Shown here piece after piece: positions 15,154 through 22,648 of a DNA stretch of 22,648 bases. The stretch's first letter is position 1; each line of letters starts with the position of its first letter. Both the position numbers and the translations under genes were made by a program. Source of the stretch: JBARCX01 sp049794535 (GTDB lineage Bacteria > Pseudomonadota > Gammaproteobacteria > Xanthomonadales > Rhodanobacteraceae); assembly GCA_049794535.1 (NCBI GenBank), contig JBARCX010000248.1:1-22648 (forward strand), in the 5' to 3' direction. The notes under the pieces are model-generated. The model was not told where the DNA came from. It saw only the letters and a list, made by a program, of their open reading frames with translations, and did no database searches.

Positions 15154-15369
15154 TTAACCGGGATCAACCCATTCCGCCGCCTTGTAACTGCAGCGTGGGC
15201 ACCATTCGACAAACTTGGGCAGGGATTCCCCTGGACCTGGCGGCGTGACGTGCGGTATGAGCGCGACAAAGCACCGGGGACAATCGCTCGGTAATTTGGT
15301 GGGTTGCCAGCGCGGATCTTTTTCGATGCGATCCAGCATCTCCGTCACGACGGCGAAAAAGGTAGTCAT
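15154..15369 (-). CDS. Small CxxC...CxxC (zinc-ribbon-like) protein
   Basis: A 71-residue protein with two CPRC knuckles (Cys30/Cys33 and Cys57/Cys60) 23 residues apart, the layout of a small zinc ribbon. An amphipathic N-terminal helix (MTTFFAVVTEMLDRIEKD) precedes them. The start at 15369 is supported by GAGGGATAGGA just upstream; the in-frame ATG at 15390 lies before that site. I do not recognise the family; zinc binding is inferred from the cysteine spacing, and a regulatory or nucleic-acid role would be a guess. It stands alone, facing away from valS. Confidence 0.68.
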   Translation of the reverse strand: MTTFFAVVTEMLDRIEKDPRWQPTKLPSDCPRCFVALIPHVTPPGPGESLPKFVEWCPRCSYKAAEWVDPG

Positions 15370-15522
15370 CGTCCTATCCCTCGACTTCATCCAATGCCCT
15401 CATAACTTCTGAGGCTATCCTTGAAGGCGTGAGCCTGGCTCTCGCAAAGGTACGAAAAGCACACCTCCACTAAACTGGGGATGTCAGATGGTGGCCCTTT
15501 CAAATATCTGCCTTCTCGGCTT

Positions 15523-15552
15523 TTGGCAGCTTTTGCCCCCCACCCGTACAAT
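15523..15552 (+). promoter_or_regulatory. Sigma70-type promoter for valS
   Basis: TTGGCA (15523-15528) and TACAAT (15547-15552) each match the consensus in five of six places with an 18-base spacer. Transcription would start near 15559, leaving a leader of about 50 bases before the valS ATG at 15608. Confidence 0.65.
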
Positions 15553-15607
15553 CAGCCCTTTACGCCTATCCACGCGCGTGCCCTTGGCACGCCATCGCGA
15601 GCCCCTG

Positions 15608-18436
15608 ATGGAAAAGAGTTTCGAACCCCGCCAGATCGAACCGAAGTGGTATGCACGCTGGGAGGCCAGTGGCGTGTTCCAGCCCTCGGGCCAAGGCGAG
15701 CCGTATTGCGTCCTGCTGCCGCCACCGAACGTCACTGGCACGCTGCACATGGGGCATGCCTTCCAGCAGACGGTGATGGACATGCTCATCCGCTACAAGC
15801 GCATGAGCGGCATGAACACGCTATGGCAGGTGGGTACCGATCACGCCGGCATCGCCACGCAGAAAATCGTGGAGAACCAGCTTGCCGCCGAGAGCAAGTC
15901 ACGCCACGACCTGGGCCGCGAACCGTTCGTCGAGCGCGTGTGGCAGTGGAAGGAGGAGTCCGGCTCCACCATCACCAACCAGATGCGTCGCCTTGGCGTA
16001 GCCGCTGACTGGTCGCGCGAGCGGTTCACCATGGATGAAGGCCTTTCGAGCGCGGTGCGCAAGGTGTTCGTCGAGTGGTTCCGCGCTGGCCTGATCTATC
16101 GCGGTAACCGCCTGGTGAACTGGGATCCGGTACTGGGTACGGCGGTGTCGGATCTGGAAGTGAACAACGTTGAGCGTGACGGCCACATGTGGTCGATTCG
16201 CTACGCCGTCACGGGCAGTGACGAAAGCCTCGTCGTCGCCACCACGCGCCCAGAGACCATGCTGGGCGACGTTGCTGTCGCCGTGCATCCGGAAGATGAG
16301 CGCTACCAGCACTTGGTCGGCAAGATGCTCACCCTGCCGCTGAGTGGCCGACAGATTCCAGTGATCGCCGACGACTACGTCGACAAGGATTTCGGCACCG
16401 GCTGCGTGAAGATCACCCCGGCGCACGACTTCAACGACTATGCGATCGGCCAGCGTCATAACCTGGCGCCCATCGAGATCTTCACGCTCGACGCGAAGGT
16501 CAATCAGAACGCACCAGCGAAGTACCAGGGTCTCGATCGCTACGACGCGCGCAAGGCCGTACTTGCCGACCTCGAAGCCGCCGACCTGCTGGTCGAGACC
16601 AAACCGCACAAGCTGCAAGTACCGGTAAGCGAGCGTTCGGAAGCCGTCATCGAGCCGATGCTTACCGACCAGTGGTTCGTCGATCTCACCAGCGACGTGC
16701 TGAAGGATGGACGTCCAGGCGGCCGCAAGCTGATCACCGAGCCAGCATTGGAAGCGGTGCGTGGCGGCGAAATCAAATTCGTTCCAGAGAATTGGGCAAC
16801 CACCTATACGCAGTGGCTGGAGAACATCCAGGATTGGTGTATCAGCCGTCAGCTGTGGTGGGGCCATCGCATCCCGGCGTGGTACGACGAGGCCGGCAAT
16901 ATCTTCGTGGGCGAGGACGAGGCCGATGCGCGTGCGCACGCCGCCGTTCCACCCGTCGGTGCATTGAAGCAAGACGAAGACGTACTGGACACCTGGTTCA
17001 GTTCGGCGCTATGGCCCTTCTCGACACTCGGCTGGCCAGCGAATGGCCCGGTGAAAAACGAGCGCGGCGAAGTGGTAGCCAACTGGGCGGCCGACAAGAT
17101 CTTCCTGCCGAGCGCCGTGCTGGTCACCGGCTTCGACATCATTTTCTTCTGGGTCGCACGCATGGTGATGGCGACCAAGTACTTCACCGGCAAGGTGCCA
17201 TTCCGCGAGGTCTACATCAACGCCATCGTGCGTGATGCGGAAGGCCAGAAAATGTCCAAGTCCAAGGGCAACACCTTGGACCCGTTGGATCTGATCGACG
17301 GTATCGAACTGGAGCCACTGGTGGCGAAGTCCACCAAGTCGCTGCTGATTCCGCAGGTGCGCGAAAAAGTAGAAAAGCGCATCCGCAAGGATTACCCAGC
17401 AGGCATTCCCGCCATCGGCACCGACGCGCTGCGCTTCACCTTCACCGCGTTGGCCAGCTACAGCCGTACCATCAACTTCGACATCAAGCGCGCCGAAGGC
17501 TACAAGGCGTTCTGTAACAAGCTGTGGAATGCGGCGCGCTTCGTGCTGATGAACCTACCGGAGGGTGAGATCGCTGCACCCGCCGGCGCACCGGTAACTG
17601 AAGCCGAGCGCTGGATTCTCACGCGCCTCAAACAGACGCTGGGCGAAGTCGAACAGCATTTCGTCACCTACCGTTTCGATCTGCTCGCGCAGACGCTGTA
17701 CGAATTCGTCTGGAACGAGTACTGCGATTGGTTCCTGGAGTTGTCCAAGCCGGCGTTGAACGGTGACGATGCCGCCGCTGCAGCATCAACCCGTCATACC
17801 TTGCTGGTGGTGCTTGAAGCCGTGCTACGTGCGCTGCATCCCGTGATCCCCTTCATCACCGAGGAGATCTGGCAGTCGGTGGCGCCCAAGCTCGGTATCA
17901 CCGTCGACGGCCTCATGCAGCGGCCTTGGCCGAAGGCCGACGAGATCACCTCTGACGATACGGCCACCGCTGAAATCGAGTGGTTCAAGGCCGTGCTGAG
18001 CGGTATCCGCCGCATCCGTGCCGAGATGAATATTTCGCCAGGCAAGGTCATCCCGCTGCTGCTCGCCGATGGCGATGCTACGGATCGCGCACGCGCTGCA
18101 AAGTTCGCGGCACAGATCGCCTTCCTCGCTCGCGTCGAGGCGCCGCAGTGGATCGTATCCGGCGCCGACGAACCCGCTGCCGCGGTCGCCGTGGTCGGTT
18201 CGCTGCGAGTGCTGATTCCGCTCGCTGGATTGATCGACGTCGATGCCGAAAAGTCTCGTCTCGCCAAGGAAATCGCCCGCATCGCCGGCGAGATCAAGAA
18301 GTGCGAAGGGAAGTTAGGCAACGCGAACTTCGTCGCCAATGCACCGGCCGAGGTGGTGGCACAGGAGCGCCAGCGCATCGAGGATTGGGGCGTTCAGCTC
18401 ACGGCGCTGCGCGAGCAGTCGCACAAACTCGGGTAG
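15608..18436 (+). CDS. valS: Valyl-tRNA synthetase
   Basis: A 942-residue class I aminoacyl-tRNA synthetase that charges tRNA-Val and edits mis-activated threonine. The HIGH motif is present as HMGH (about 47-50) in PPPNVTGTLHMGH, the editing domain carries VATTRPETMLGDVAVAVHPED, and KMSKSKGN is near residue 548. The C-terminal coiled-coil arm is visible from DVDAEKSRLAKEI to the end. I chose ATG 15608 because the alignable start EKSFEPRQIEPKWY follows at once; the open frame extends to 15488 but crosses the promoter. No strong Shine-Dalgarno. holC, which precedes valS in E. coli, is not upstream here. Confidence 0.96.
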   Translation: MEKSFEPRQIEPKWYARWEASGVFQPSGQGEPYCVLLPPPNVTGTLHMGHAFQQTVMDMLIRYKRMSGMNTLWQVGTDHAGIATQKIVENQLAAESKSRHDLGREPFVERVWQWKEESGSTITNQMRRLGVAADWSRERFTMDEGLSSAVRKVFVEWFRAGLIYRGNRLVNWDPVLGTAVSDLEVNNVERDGHMWSIRYAVTGSDESLVVATTRPETMLGDVAVAVHPEDERYQHLVGKMLTLPLSGRQIPVIADDYVDKDFGTGCVKITPAHDFNDYAIGQRHNLAPIEIFTLDAKVNQNAPAKYQGLDRYDARKAVLADLEAADLLVETKPHKLQVPVSERSEAVIEPMLTDQWFVDLTSDVLKDGRPGGRKLITEPALEAVRGGEIKFVPENWATTYTQWLENIQDWCISRQLWWGHRIPAWYDEAGNIFVGEDEADARAHAAVPPVGALKQDEDVLDTWFSSALWPFSTLGWPANGPVKNERGEVVANWAADKIFLPSAVLVTGFDIIFFWVARMVMATKYFTGKVPFREVYINAIVRDAEGQKMSKSKGNTLDPLDLIDGIELEPLVAKSTKSLLIPQVREKVEKRIRKDYPAGIPAIGTDALRFTFTALASYSRTINFDIKRAEGYKAFCNKLWNAARFVLMNLPEGEIAAPAGAPVTEAERWILTRLKQTLGEVEQHFVTYRFDLLAQTLYEFVWNEYCDWFLELSKPALNGDDAAAAASTRHTLLVVLEAVLRALHPVIPFITEEIWQSVAPKLGITVDGLMQRPWPKADEITSDDTATAEIEWFKAVLSGIRRIRAEMNISPGKVIPLLLADGDATDRARAAKFAAQIAFLARVEAPQWIVSGADEPAAAVAVVGSLRVLIPLAGLIDVDAEKSRLAKEIARIAGEIKKCEGKLGNANFVANAPAEVVAQERQRIEDWGVQLTALREQSHKLG

Positions 18437-18522
18437 AAATGAGAAATCAGGAGTGAGAAAAGAGTGATCAGCCGCATACGCACGCTCTTACTCGTTTCTC
18501 ACTCCTCTTCACTCGTTTCTCA
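18437..18522. terminator. Nested inverted and direct repeats between convergent valS and rimI
   Basis: GGAGTGAGAAA (18450-18460) is the exact reverse complement of 18495-18505, and TGAGAAA (18440-18446) that of 18516-18522, so two stems can nest or compete. The 12-mer ACTCGTTTCTCA occurs twice, at 18490-18501 and 18511-18522, the second copy inside the last codons of rimI. With no classical GC stem plus T tract, a two-way terminator function is inferred from the position between convergent stops. Confidence 0.5.
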
Positions 18523-18979
18523 GCTCCAACGACATGACGATAGCGTCCTCGCGACCATCCTTCGCCGGGTAATAACGCGGACGGCGACCAATCTCGTGGA
18601 AGCCCATCGACAGGTACAGTTCCTGGGCCATCGGATTGGACGGCCGTACTTCGAGAAACGCCTGCTCGGCACCATTCCAGCGCGCGATATCGAGCAACCG
18701 GCGTAGCAAATGACGGCCCAGCCCACGACCACGCCAGTCCGGCCCGATGCATAGATTCAGCACATGCGCTTCACCGGCACCGATCGAGAGCACGCCATAG
18801 CCGGCGACCACTCCGTCCACGCATAACACCCAGCAAGGGTGACCGGCCTTCAGACAATCTGTGAAGATGCCCGTCGTCCACGGAAATTCGTAGGAAGCAT
18901 TCTCTAGCGCGCTAACTTCCGGCACATCTTCGCGGCGCATCAAGCGCATTTCCGACGCTGGGCGCGCGACGGCGACCAT
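18509..18979 (-). CDS. rimI: Ribosomal protein S18 alanine N-acetyltransferase
   Basis: A 156-residue GNAT-fold acetyltransferase. The acetyl-CoA binding motif is RGRGLG at 83-88, preceded by the strand HVLNLCIGP; the family-specific part is FLEVRPSNPMAQELYLSMGF and then GRRPRYYPAKDGREDAIVMSLEL, which matches RimI proteins closely. RimI acetylates the N-terminal Ala of ribosomal protein S18. The start at 18979 lies four bases after the holD-like stop; ATG 18949 (MRLMRRED) is a possible shorter start. It is the last gene of the pssA-holD-rimI operon; rimI also follows holD in E. coli. Confidence 0.93.
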   Translation of the reverse strand: MVAVARPASEMRLMRREDVPEVSALENASYEFPWTTGIFTDCLKAGHPCWVLCVDGVVAGYGVLSIGAGEAHVLNLCIGPDWRGRGLGRHLLRRLLDIARWNGAEQAFLEVRPSNPMAQELYLSMGFHEIGRRPRYYPAKDGREDAIVMSLELRNE

Positions 18980-18983
18980 GCCG

Positions 18984-19469
18984 CTAGTTCCCCGTTACCG
19001 CCAGCGCACGGCGCAAACTGCGCAGCGCGCTCCACAAACGACGCTTGCTGGCCGCACTCGCCAGTACGTCGGCAGGCGCATCCGCCAGAACGATGTGCGC
19101 CTGCTGCACCGCCTCCGCCGACAGTACGCGCCCCAGTGCATGGGCCTGGGCTTCACCGAAGACCAAATAGCCACGCGCTTCTGGCACCGCAGCCAATGGC
19201 GCATCACCCACTTCGATACGAGCGGCACGCGCTAGATCCGCGCCGAAAGCTGCGCATGCGCGGCCAAGCAGATCCAATTCTCGCACGGCGCAACCAGCCG
19301 GTAGCAGCACCGTGCAACGCATGGATGCCGACGTATCGTCGCCAGTGATAGCCGCCTGCGCCTCTGGGAAACCATCTACCGAAGCAAGCGCGCGACGACG
19401 CCATGGTGTCACGCCAAGTGCGCGCAGTACGCGCGCCCGATGCTCCATGCTGGCGACCGCCGTATTCAT
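18984..19469 (-). CDS. holD: DNA polymerase III psi subunit (HolD-like), divergent
   Basis: A 161-residue protein with little overall similarity to anything I know, but with two marks of psi. The N-terminal helix RVLRALGVTPW (about 13-23) resembles the E. coli psi start (QLQQLGITQW), the part that binds chi; near the C-terminus KRRLWSALRSLRRAL resembles the psi segment around ALWQQI. It sits directly before rimI, as E. coli holD does. Psi bridges the clamp loader to chi and SSB. The body is Ala-rich with a 25-residue insertion relative to E. coli (137 residues). The start at 19469 has a strong GGAGGA site and overlaps the pssA stop by ATGA. Function is inferred from motif plus context. Confidence 0.68.
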   Translation of the reverse strand: MNTAVASMEHRARVLRALGVTPWRRRALASVDGFPEAQAAITGDDTSASMRCTVLLPAGCAVRELDLLGRACAAFGADLARAARIEVGDAPLAAVPEARGYLVFGEAQAHALGRVLSAEAVQQAHIVLADAPADVLASAASKRRLWSALRSLRRALAVTGN

Positions 19470-20245
19470 ACTCCTCCGCGCCGCATGCGCCGGCGATGCG
19501 TGGTCAACCGCCCCCACACCGTCAATGTCGGCCCCGACAACAGATATAGCGTAAACACCACCAGCAAGACGCGCGGAGGATCTACAAAAAATGGCACCAG
19601 CACCAGTACGGCGATGGTGATCCACAAAAACGGCACCCGCTCACCCATCGGCAACGATTTGAAGCTGTAGTAGCGGAAACGGCTGACCATCAGCAGGCCG
19701 GCAATCACCGCCATGAACGGCACGAACAGATTTACTTCGACACCGGTCACACCAAACTTTTCCATGCTCCACACGAACGACATGCACACGGCAGCCGCGG
19801 CCGGACTAGCCAACCCCTGGAAGTAGCGCTTGTCGATTACACCCACCTGGGTGTTGAAGCGGGCCAGCCGCAGCGCCGCGCATGCGGCGTAAATGAAGGC
19901 CGCCGCCCAACCAATCTTGCCCCAGGTCGGGCCAAACTCACGCAAGCTCGACAGCGACCAGTTGTACATCACCAGCGATGGCGCCAGCCCGAAGCTGACC
20001 AGGTCGGATAGCGAGTCGTACTGCACGCCAAAGTCGCTCTGCGTACCGGTAAGCCGTGCCACGCGACCGTCCACACCATCCAGTACCGCTGCCACGAATA
20101 CGGCGATGGCTGCCTCGGCATAGCCACCGCTGATACTGATCACGATCGCGTAGAAACCGGCGAACATAGCGCCAGTGGTGAACAGGTTTGGCAGCAGGTA
20201 AATACCGCGATGACGCGGTTGACGGGCTGGCTGGGTATCGCTCAT
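19466..20245 (-). CDS. pssA: CDP-diacylglycerol-serine O-phosphatidyltransferase (type II)
   Basis: A 259-residue integral inner-membrane enzyme that makes phosphatidylserine, precursor of phosphatidylethanolamine. The CDP-alcohol phosphotransferase motif is complete at residues 56-81: D-x2-D-G-x2-A-R-x8-G-x3-D-x3-D. Several hydrophobic helices follow, with the block FGLAPSLVMYNWSL and RLARFNTQ typical of this family. This is the membrane-bound type, unlike the phospholipase-D-like PssA of E. coli. The Shine-Dalgarno is weak (GGAT). It is the first gene of the pssA-holD-rimI unit. Confidence 0.93.
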   Translation of the reverse strand: MSDTQPARQPRHRGIYLLPNLFTTGAMFAGFYAIVISISGGYAEAAIAVFVAAVLDGVDGRVARLTGTQSDFGVQYDSLSDLVSFGLAPSLVMYNWSLSSLREFGPTWGKIGWAAAFIYAACAALRLARFNTQVGVIDKRYFQGLASPAAAAVCMSFVWSMEKFGVTGVEVNLFVPFMAVIAGLLMVSRFRYYSFKSLPMGERVPFLWITIAVLVLVPFFVDPPRVLLVVFTLYLLSGPTLTVWGRLTTHRRRMRRGGV

Positions 20246-20355
20246 GAAGCAATCCGTGACGGAATGCGCGCAGTGTAAACCATCCGCCGCTTGAGTCCTG
20301 GGCGATCGGGTGTTAACTAATGCAGCACCCTATTTGCCCTCTTACGGAGAACCCC

Positions 20356-20787
20356 ATGCGTCGCCCGCTGATTGCCCTTGCACTGTTGCTGCTCGCGCCG
20401 CTGGTTTCCGCCCAGGCCTACAAATGGACTGATGCCCATGGCACGGTGCACTACTCCGAGACGCCGCCGCCCGCCGGCACCAAGTACAGCCAGGTGACCC
20501 TCTCGGGCGCGGAGGTGTCAGCCACACAGCCGGCAGCCGCCGATGCATCCGCCAAATCGTCGAACAATGCCCAGCCGGCCACAGCCAGCACCGTGGCCGA
20601 CACACCTGACAATCACGCCAAGTTCTGCGCAACCGTGAAAACCAACCTGGACATGCTCAATGGCAGTGGTCCAGTCGTCATGCAGCTAGATGGCCAGCAG
20701 AAGTTGATTGACGCTGACCAGCGCAAGCAACAGGCCGATGCGGCTCAAGCTCAGTACCAGCAGTATTGCGCCCAACAAGCGGGGTAA
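20356..20787 (+). CDS. Exported DUF4124-domain protein
   Basis: A 143-residue protein with a Sec signal peptide (MRRPLIALALLLLAPLVSAQ, likely cleaved after VSA) followed at once by a DUF4124 domain: AYKWTDAHGTVHYSETPPPAGTKY. A Ser/Ala/Thr-rich linker and a Gln-rich helical C-terminus (from about residue 85) complete it. DUF4124 proteins are common periplasmic proteins of beta- and gammaproteobacteria without a known function. The start at 20356 follows GGAGA with correct spacing; the frame extends to 20320 but that would bury the signal peptide. It diverges from pssA. Confidence 0.88.
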   Translation: MRRPLIALALLLLAPLVSAQAYKWTDAHGTVHYSETPPPAGTKYSQVTLSGAEVSATQPAAADASAKSSNNAQPATASTVADTPDNHAKFCATVKTNLDMLNGSGPVVMQLDGQQKLIDADQRKQQADAAQAQYQQYCAQQAG

Positions 20788-20837
20788 GAGCCACATTGCC
20801 CCTGCCAAGCTCTGACGGTGTAGCCAGGCCAGACCGC

Positions 20838-20843
20838 TATAAT
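20838..20843 (+). promoter_or_regulatory. Consensus -10 box for proS
   Basis: A perfect TATAAT lies 28 bases before the proS ATG, so transcription would start near 20850 with a leader of about 20 bases. The -35 region is poor: CTGACG (20812-20817) is the best match but its spacing of 20 bases is long. Confidence 0.5.
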
Positions 20844-20871
20844 CGCGGTTTTACCCTGCCGGACTTACCCC

Positions 20872-22569
20872 ATGCGCCTCAGCCAATTCCACCTGGCCAC
20901 CGTCAAGCAAGTGCCCGCCGATGCCGAGATTGCCAGCCATCAGCTGATGCTGCGCGCCGGCATGATCCGCAAGCTGGCATCTGGCCTGTACACCTGGAGC
21001 CCGTTGGGCCTGCGTGTACTGCGCAAGGTGGAAGCCATCGTGCGCGAGGAAATGAACCGCGCTGGCGCCATCGAAATGCTGATGCCCTCGGTACAGCCCA
21101 AAGATCTGTGGGAAGAAACCGGCCGCTGGCAGAAATTCGGCGGCCAGCTGCTGAAGATCAAGGATCGTAAAGAGCAGGAATTTTGCTATGGACCGACCCA
21201 TGAGGAAGTCGTCACCGATTTCGCACGCAATGAGCTGAAAAGCTACAAGCAGCTGCCGGTCAATTTCTATCAGATCCAGACCAAGTTCCGCGACGAGATT
21301 CGCCCACGTTTTGGCGTCATGCGCGCACGCGAATTCCTGATGAAGGATGCGTATTCGTTCCACATCAGCCAGGAATCGCTCGCCGAAACCTACGAGGCGA
21401 TGTACCAGGCTTACACGCGCATATTTACCCGCCTCGGCCTGACCTTCCGCGCCGTGCAGGCAGACACCGGTGCCATTGGCGGCAATGCCAGCCATGAATT
21501 CCAGGTGATCGCCGAATCAGGCGAAGATGCGATCGCGTTTTCGGATGGTTCGGATTACGCAGCGAATATCGAAAAAGCCGAGGCGCTGGCACCAACCATC
21601 GAACGCCCAGCCGCTTCGGCCACTCTGGAGCGCATAGACACGCCGCGCGTACGTACCGTGGAAGACGTGTGCACCCACTTCGGCATCACCGCCGATCGCG
21701 TGCTCAAAACCGTGCTGTTGCGCGGTAAGGACGGTTTGGTCGCCCTGTGCCTGCGTGGCGACCACGAGGTCAACGAAGTGAAGGCCAGCAAGCTGCCTGA
21801 GCTGCCGGATGATCCGGAACTCGCCAGCGAAGAGGAAATCCTGGCCGCCACCGGCACCCGCCCTGGTTTTATCGGTCCGGTCGGCCTGCCCGACTCCATC
21901 CCGGTCATCGTGGACCATAGTGCCGCCGTGCTGGCCGATTTCGTCTGCGGCGGCAACGCCAATGGCACGCACTACACCGGCGCTAATTGGGTGCGCGATG
22001 CACGCATCACCCGCGTGGAAGACCTACGCAAAGTCGTTGGTGGCGACCTCTCGCCGGATGGCAAGGGCACGCTGCGGCTGGCTCGCGGCATCGAGGTAGG
22101 CCATGTATTCCAGCTCGGCAGCAAGTACGCCGAAGCATTGAATGCCACCGTCGTGGACGATCAAGGCAAGGCGCAGGTAATGACGATGGGCTGCTACGGC
22201 ATCGGCGTCAGCCGTATCGTCGCTGCCGCCATCGAACAGCGTCATGACGAGGCAGGCATTATCTGGCCGGAAGCCATGGCGCCCTGGCGCGTCGTCGTTT
22301 GCGTGATTAACCCGAAGAACACCCCAAGCGTGGGTGAGGCTGCCGAATCGCTTTATCAGGAGCTGTCGGCACGCGGCATTGAAACCGTATTGGATGACCG
22401 TGGCCTGCGTCCCGGCTCCATGTTTGCCGATATGGAGCTGATTGGCATTCCGCATCGTGTCGTCGTGAGCGAGCGCGGGCTGGAAGCCGGCACGCTTGAA
22501 TACCGCGCCCGTCAGGAGCCGGAAAGCCGGGCCATTACGCGCGACGAGCTATTTGCCCTGCTCGACTGA
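20872..22569 (+). CDS. proS: Prolyl-tRNA synthetase (bacterial type with editing insertion)
   Basis: A 565-residue class II aminoacyl-tRNA synthetase. Motif 1 region MEAIVREEMNRAGAIE-like sequence (VEAIVREEMNRAG) and LMPSVQPKDLWEETGRW come first, then YGPTHEEVVTDF, the motif 2 block QTKFRDEIRPRFGVMRAREF with LMKDAYSFH, and the motif 3 block GCYGIGVSRIVAAAIEQ. Between motifs 2 and 3 is the INS editing domain (about residues 230-390) that clears mischarged Ala-tRNA-Pro. The C-terminal anticodon-binding domain follows with TVLDDRGLRPGSMFADMEL. Length is normal for this type. The start MRLSQFHLATVKQVPADAEI is the family's usual one; no strong Shine-Dalgarno precedes it. Confidence 0.96.
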   Translation: MRLSQFHLATVKQVPADAEIASHQLMLRAGMIRKLASGLYTWSPLGLRVLRKVEAIVREEMNRAGAIEMLMPSVQPKDLWEETGRWQKFGGQLLKIKDRKEQEFCYGPTHEEVVTDFARNELKSYKQLPVNFYQIQTKFRDEIRPRFGVMRAREFLMKDAYSFHISQESLAETYEAMYQAYTRIFTRLGLTFRAVQADTGAIGGNASHEFQVIAESGEDAIAFSDGSDYAANIEKAEALAPTIERPAASATLERIDTPRVRTVEDVCTHFGITADRVLKTVLLRGKDGLVALCLRGDHEVNEVKASKLPELPDDPELASEEEILAATGTRPGFIGPVGLPDSIPVIVDHSAAVLADFVCGGNANGTHYTGANWVRDARITRVEDLRKVVGGDLSPDGKGTLRLARGIEVGHVFQLGSKYAEALNATVVDDQGKAQVMTMGCYGIGVSRIVAAAIEQRHDEAGIIWPEAMAPWRVVVCVINPKNTPSVGEAAESLYQELSARGIETVLDDRGLRPGSMFADMELIGIPHRVVVSERGLEAGTLEYRARQEPESRAITRDELFALLD

Positions 22570-22594
22570 GGCCACCGTTCGCGCTCTCTGAAAG

Positions 22595-22635
22595 CGGCCG
22601 CCCAGAATCTGTTTTATATCTCTGGCGGCCGTTTT
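22595..22635 (+). terminator. Intrinsic terminator after proS
   Basis: CGGCCGCCCAGA (22595-22606) pairs with TCTGGCGGCCG (22621-22631) with one bulged C, around a 14-base loop, followed by TTTT (22632-22635). It begins 25 bases after the proS stop. Confidence 0.85.
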
Positions 22636-22648
22636 CATTTGTTAATAA

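Noticed and set aside
15899..16972. 357-codon minus-strand open frame inside valS
   Set aside because: It is the complement of well-conserved valS sequence and shows no protein motif.
20851..21495. 214-codon minus-strand open frame opposite proS
   Set aside because: Antisense shadow of conserved proS motifs; no start signal or recognisable family.
1..22648. Search for CRISPR arrays, insertion sequences, phage or defence genes
   Set aside because: No regularly spaced repeats, transposase or integrase motifs, or known defence domains were seen; the window is ordinary core chromosome.

Overview
This window looks like core chromosome of a gammaproteobacterium of the Xanthomonadales, most likely a Rhodanobacteraceae member (Dyella, Rhodanobacter or Frateuria type). 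This is inferred from the high-GC codon use, the protein sequences, and gene pairings such as pilT-pilU, proC-yggT, aroK-aroB-hemE and pssA-holD-rimI. I see no rRNA, tRNA, CRISPR array, transposase or phage gene. Nearly all the DNA is housekeeping sequence in tightly packed genes, so I do not claim a new defence or mobile system here.

Layout, left to right. Bases 1-465 carry no convincing gene but hold a hairpin-rich element that resembles a dispersed intergenic repeat. Three envelope genes follow on the plus strand, the first two ending in clear intrinsic terminators: a 591-residue lipoprotein of unknown function, a small exported BON-domain protein and an OmpW-type outer-membrane barrel. 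Convergent to them, on the minus strand, are the type IV pilus retraction ATPases pilT and pilU. Diverging from pilT are proC (proline synthesis), yggT (membrane protein) and an exported protein of unknown function.

The middle holds a minus-strand pair, pdxH (PLP synthesis) and a periplasmic-binding-fold B12-type protein without a signal peptide. A glycerate-kinase-like P-loop kinase diverges from pdxH and converges on an atypical SDR. Then comes a plus-strand biosynthetic run: aroK and aroB (shikimate pathway), a degenerate WGR-domain mini protein and hemE (haem).

After a gene-poor 340-base stretch and a small CxxC...CxxC protein on the minus strand comes valS. It converges with a translationally coupled minus-strand operon pssA-holD-rimI (phosphatidylserine synthase, a divergent DNA polymerase III psi subunit, ribosomal S18 acetyltransferase). 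The window ends with a DUF4124 exported protein and proS, closed by an intrinsic terminator.

The points most worth a second look are small-scale: a run of eight G in the ribosome-binding position of the OmpW gene, a hairpin-plus-U leader before the BON gene, a six-codon reading frame that bridges aroK and aroB by two ATGA overlaps, nested repeats between valS and rimI, the absence of yggS between pilT and proC, and several small proteins of unclear role. All family names rest on reading motifs by eye; no database search was run.
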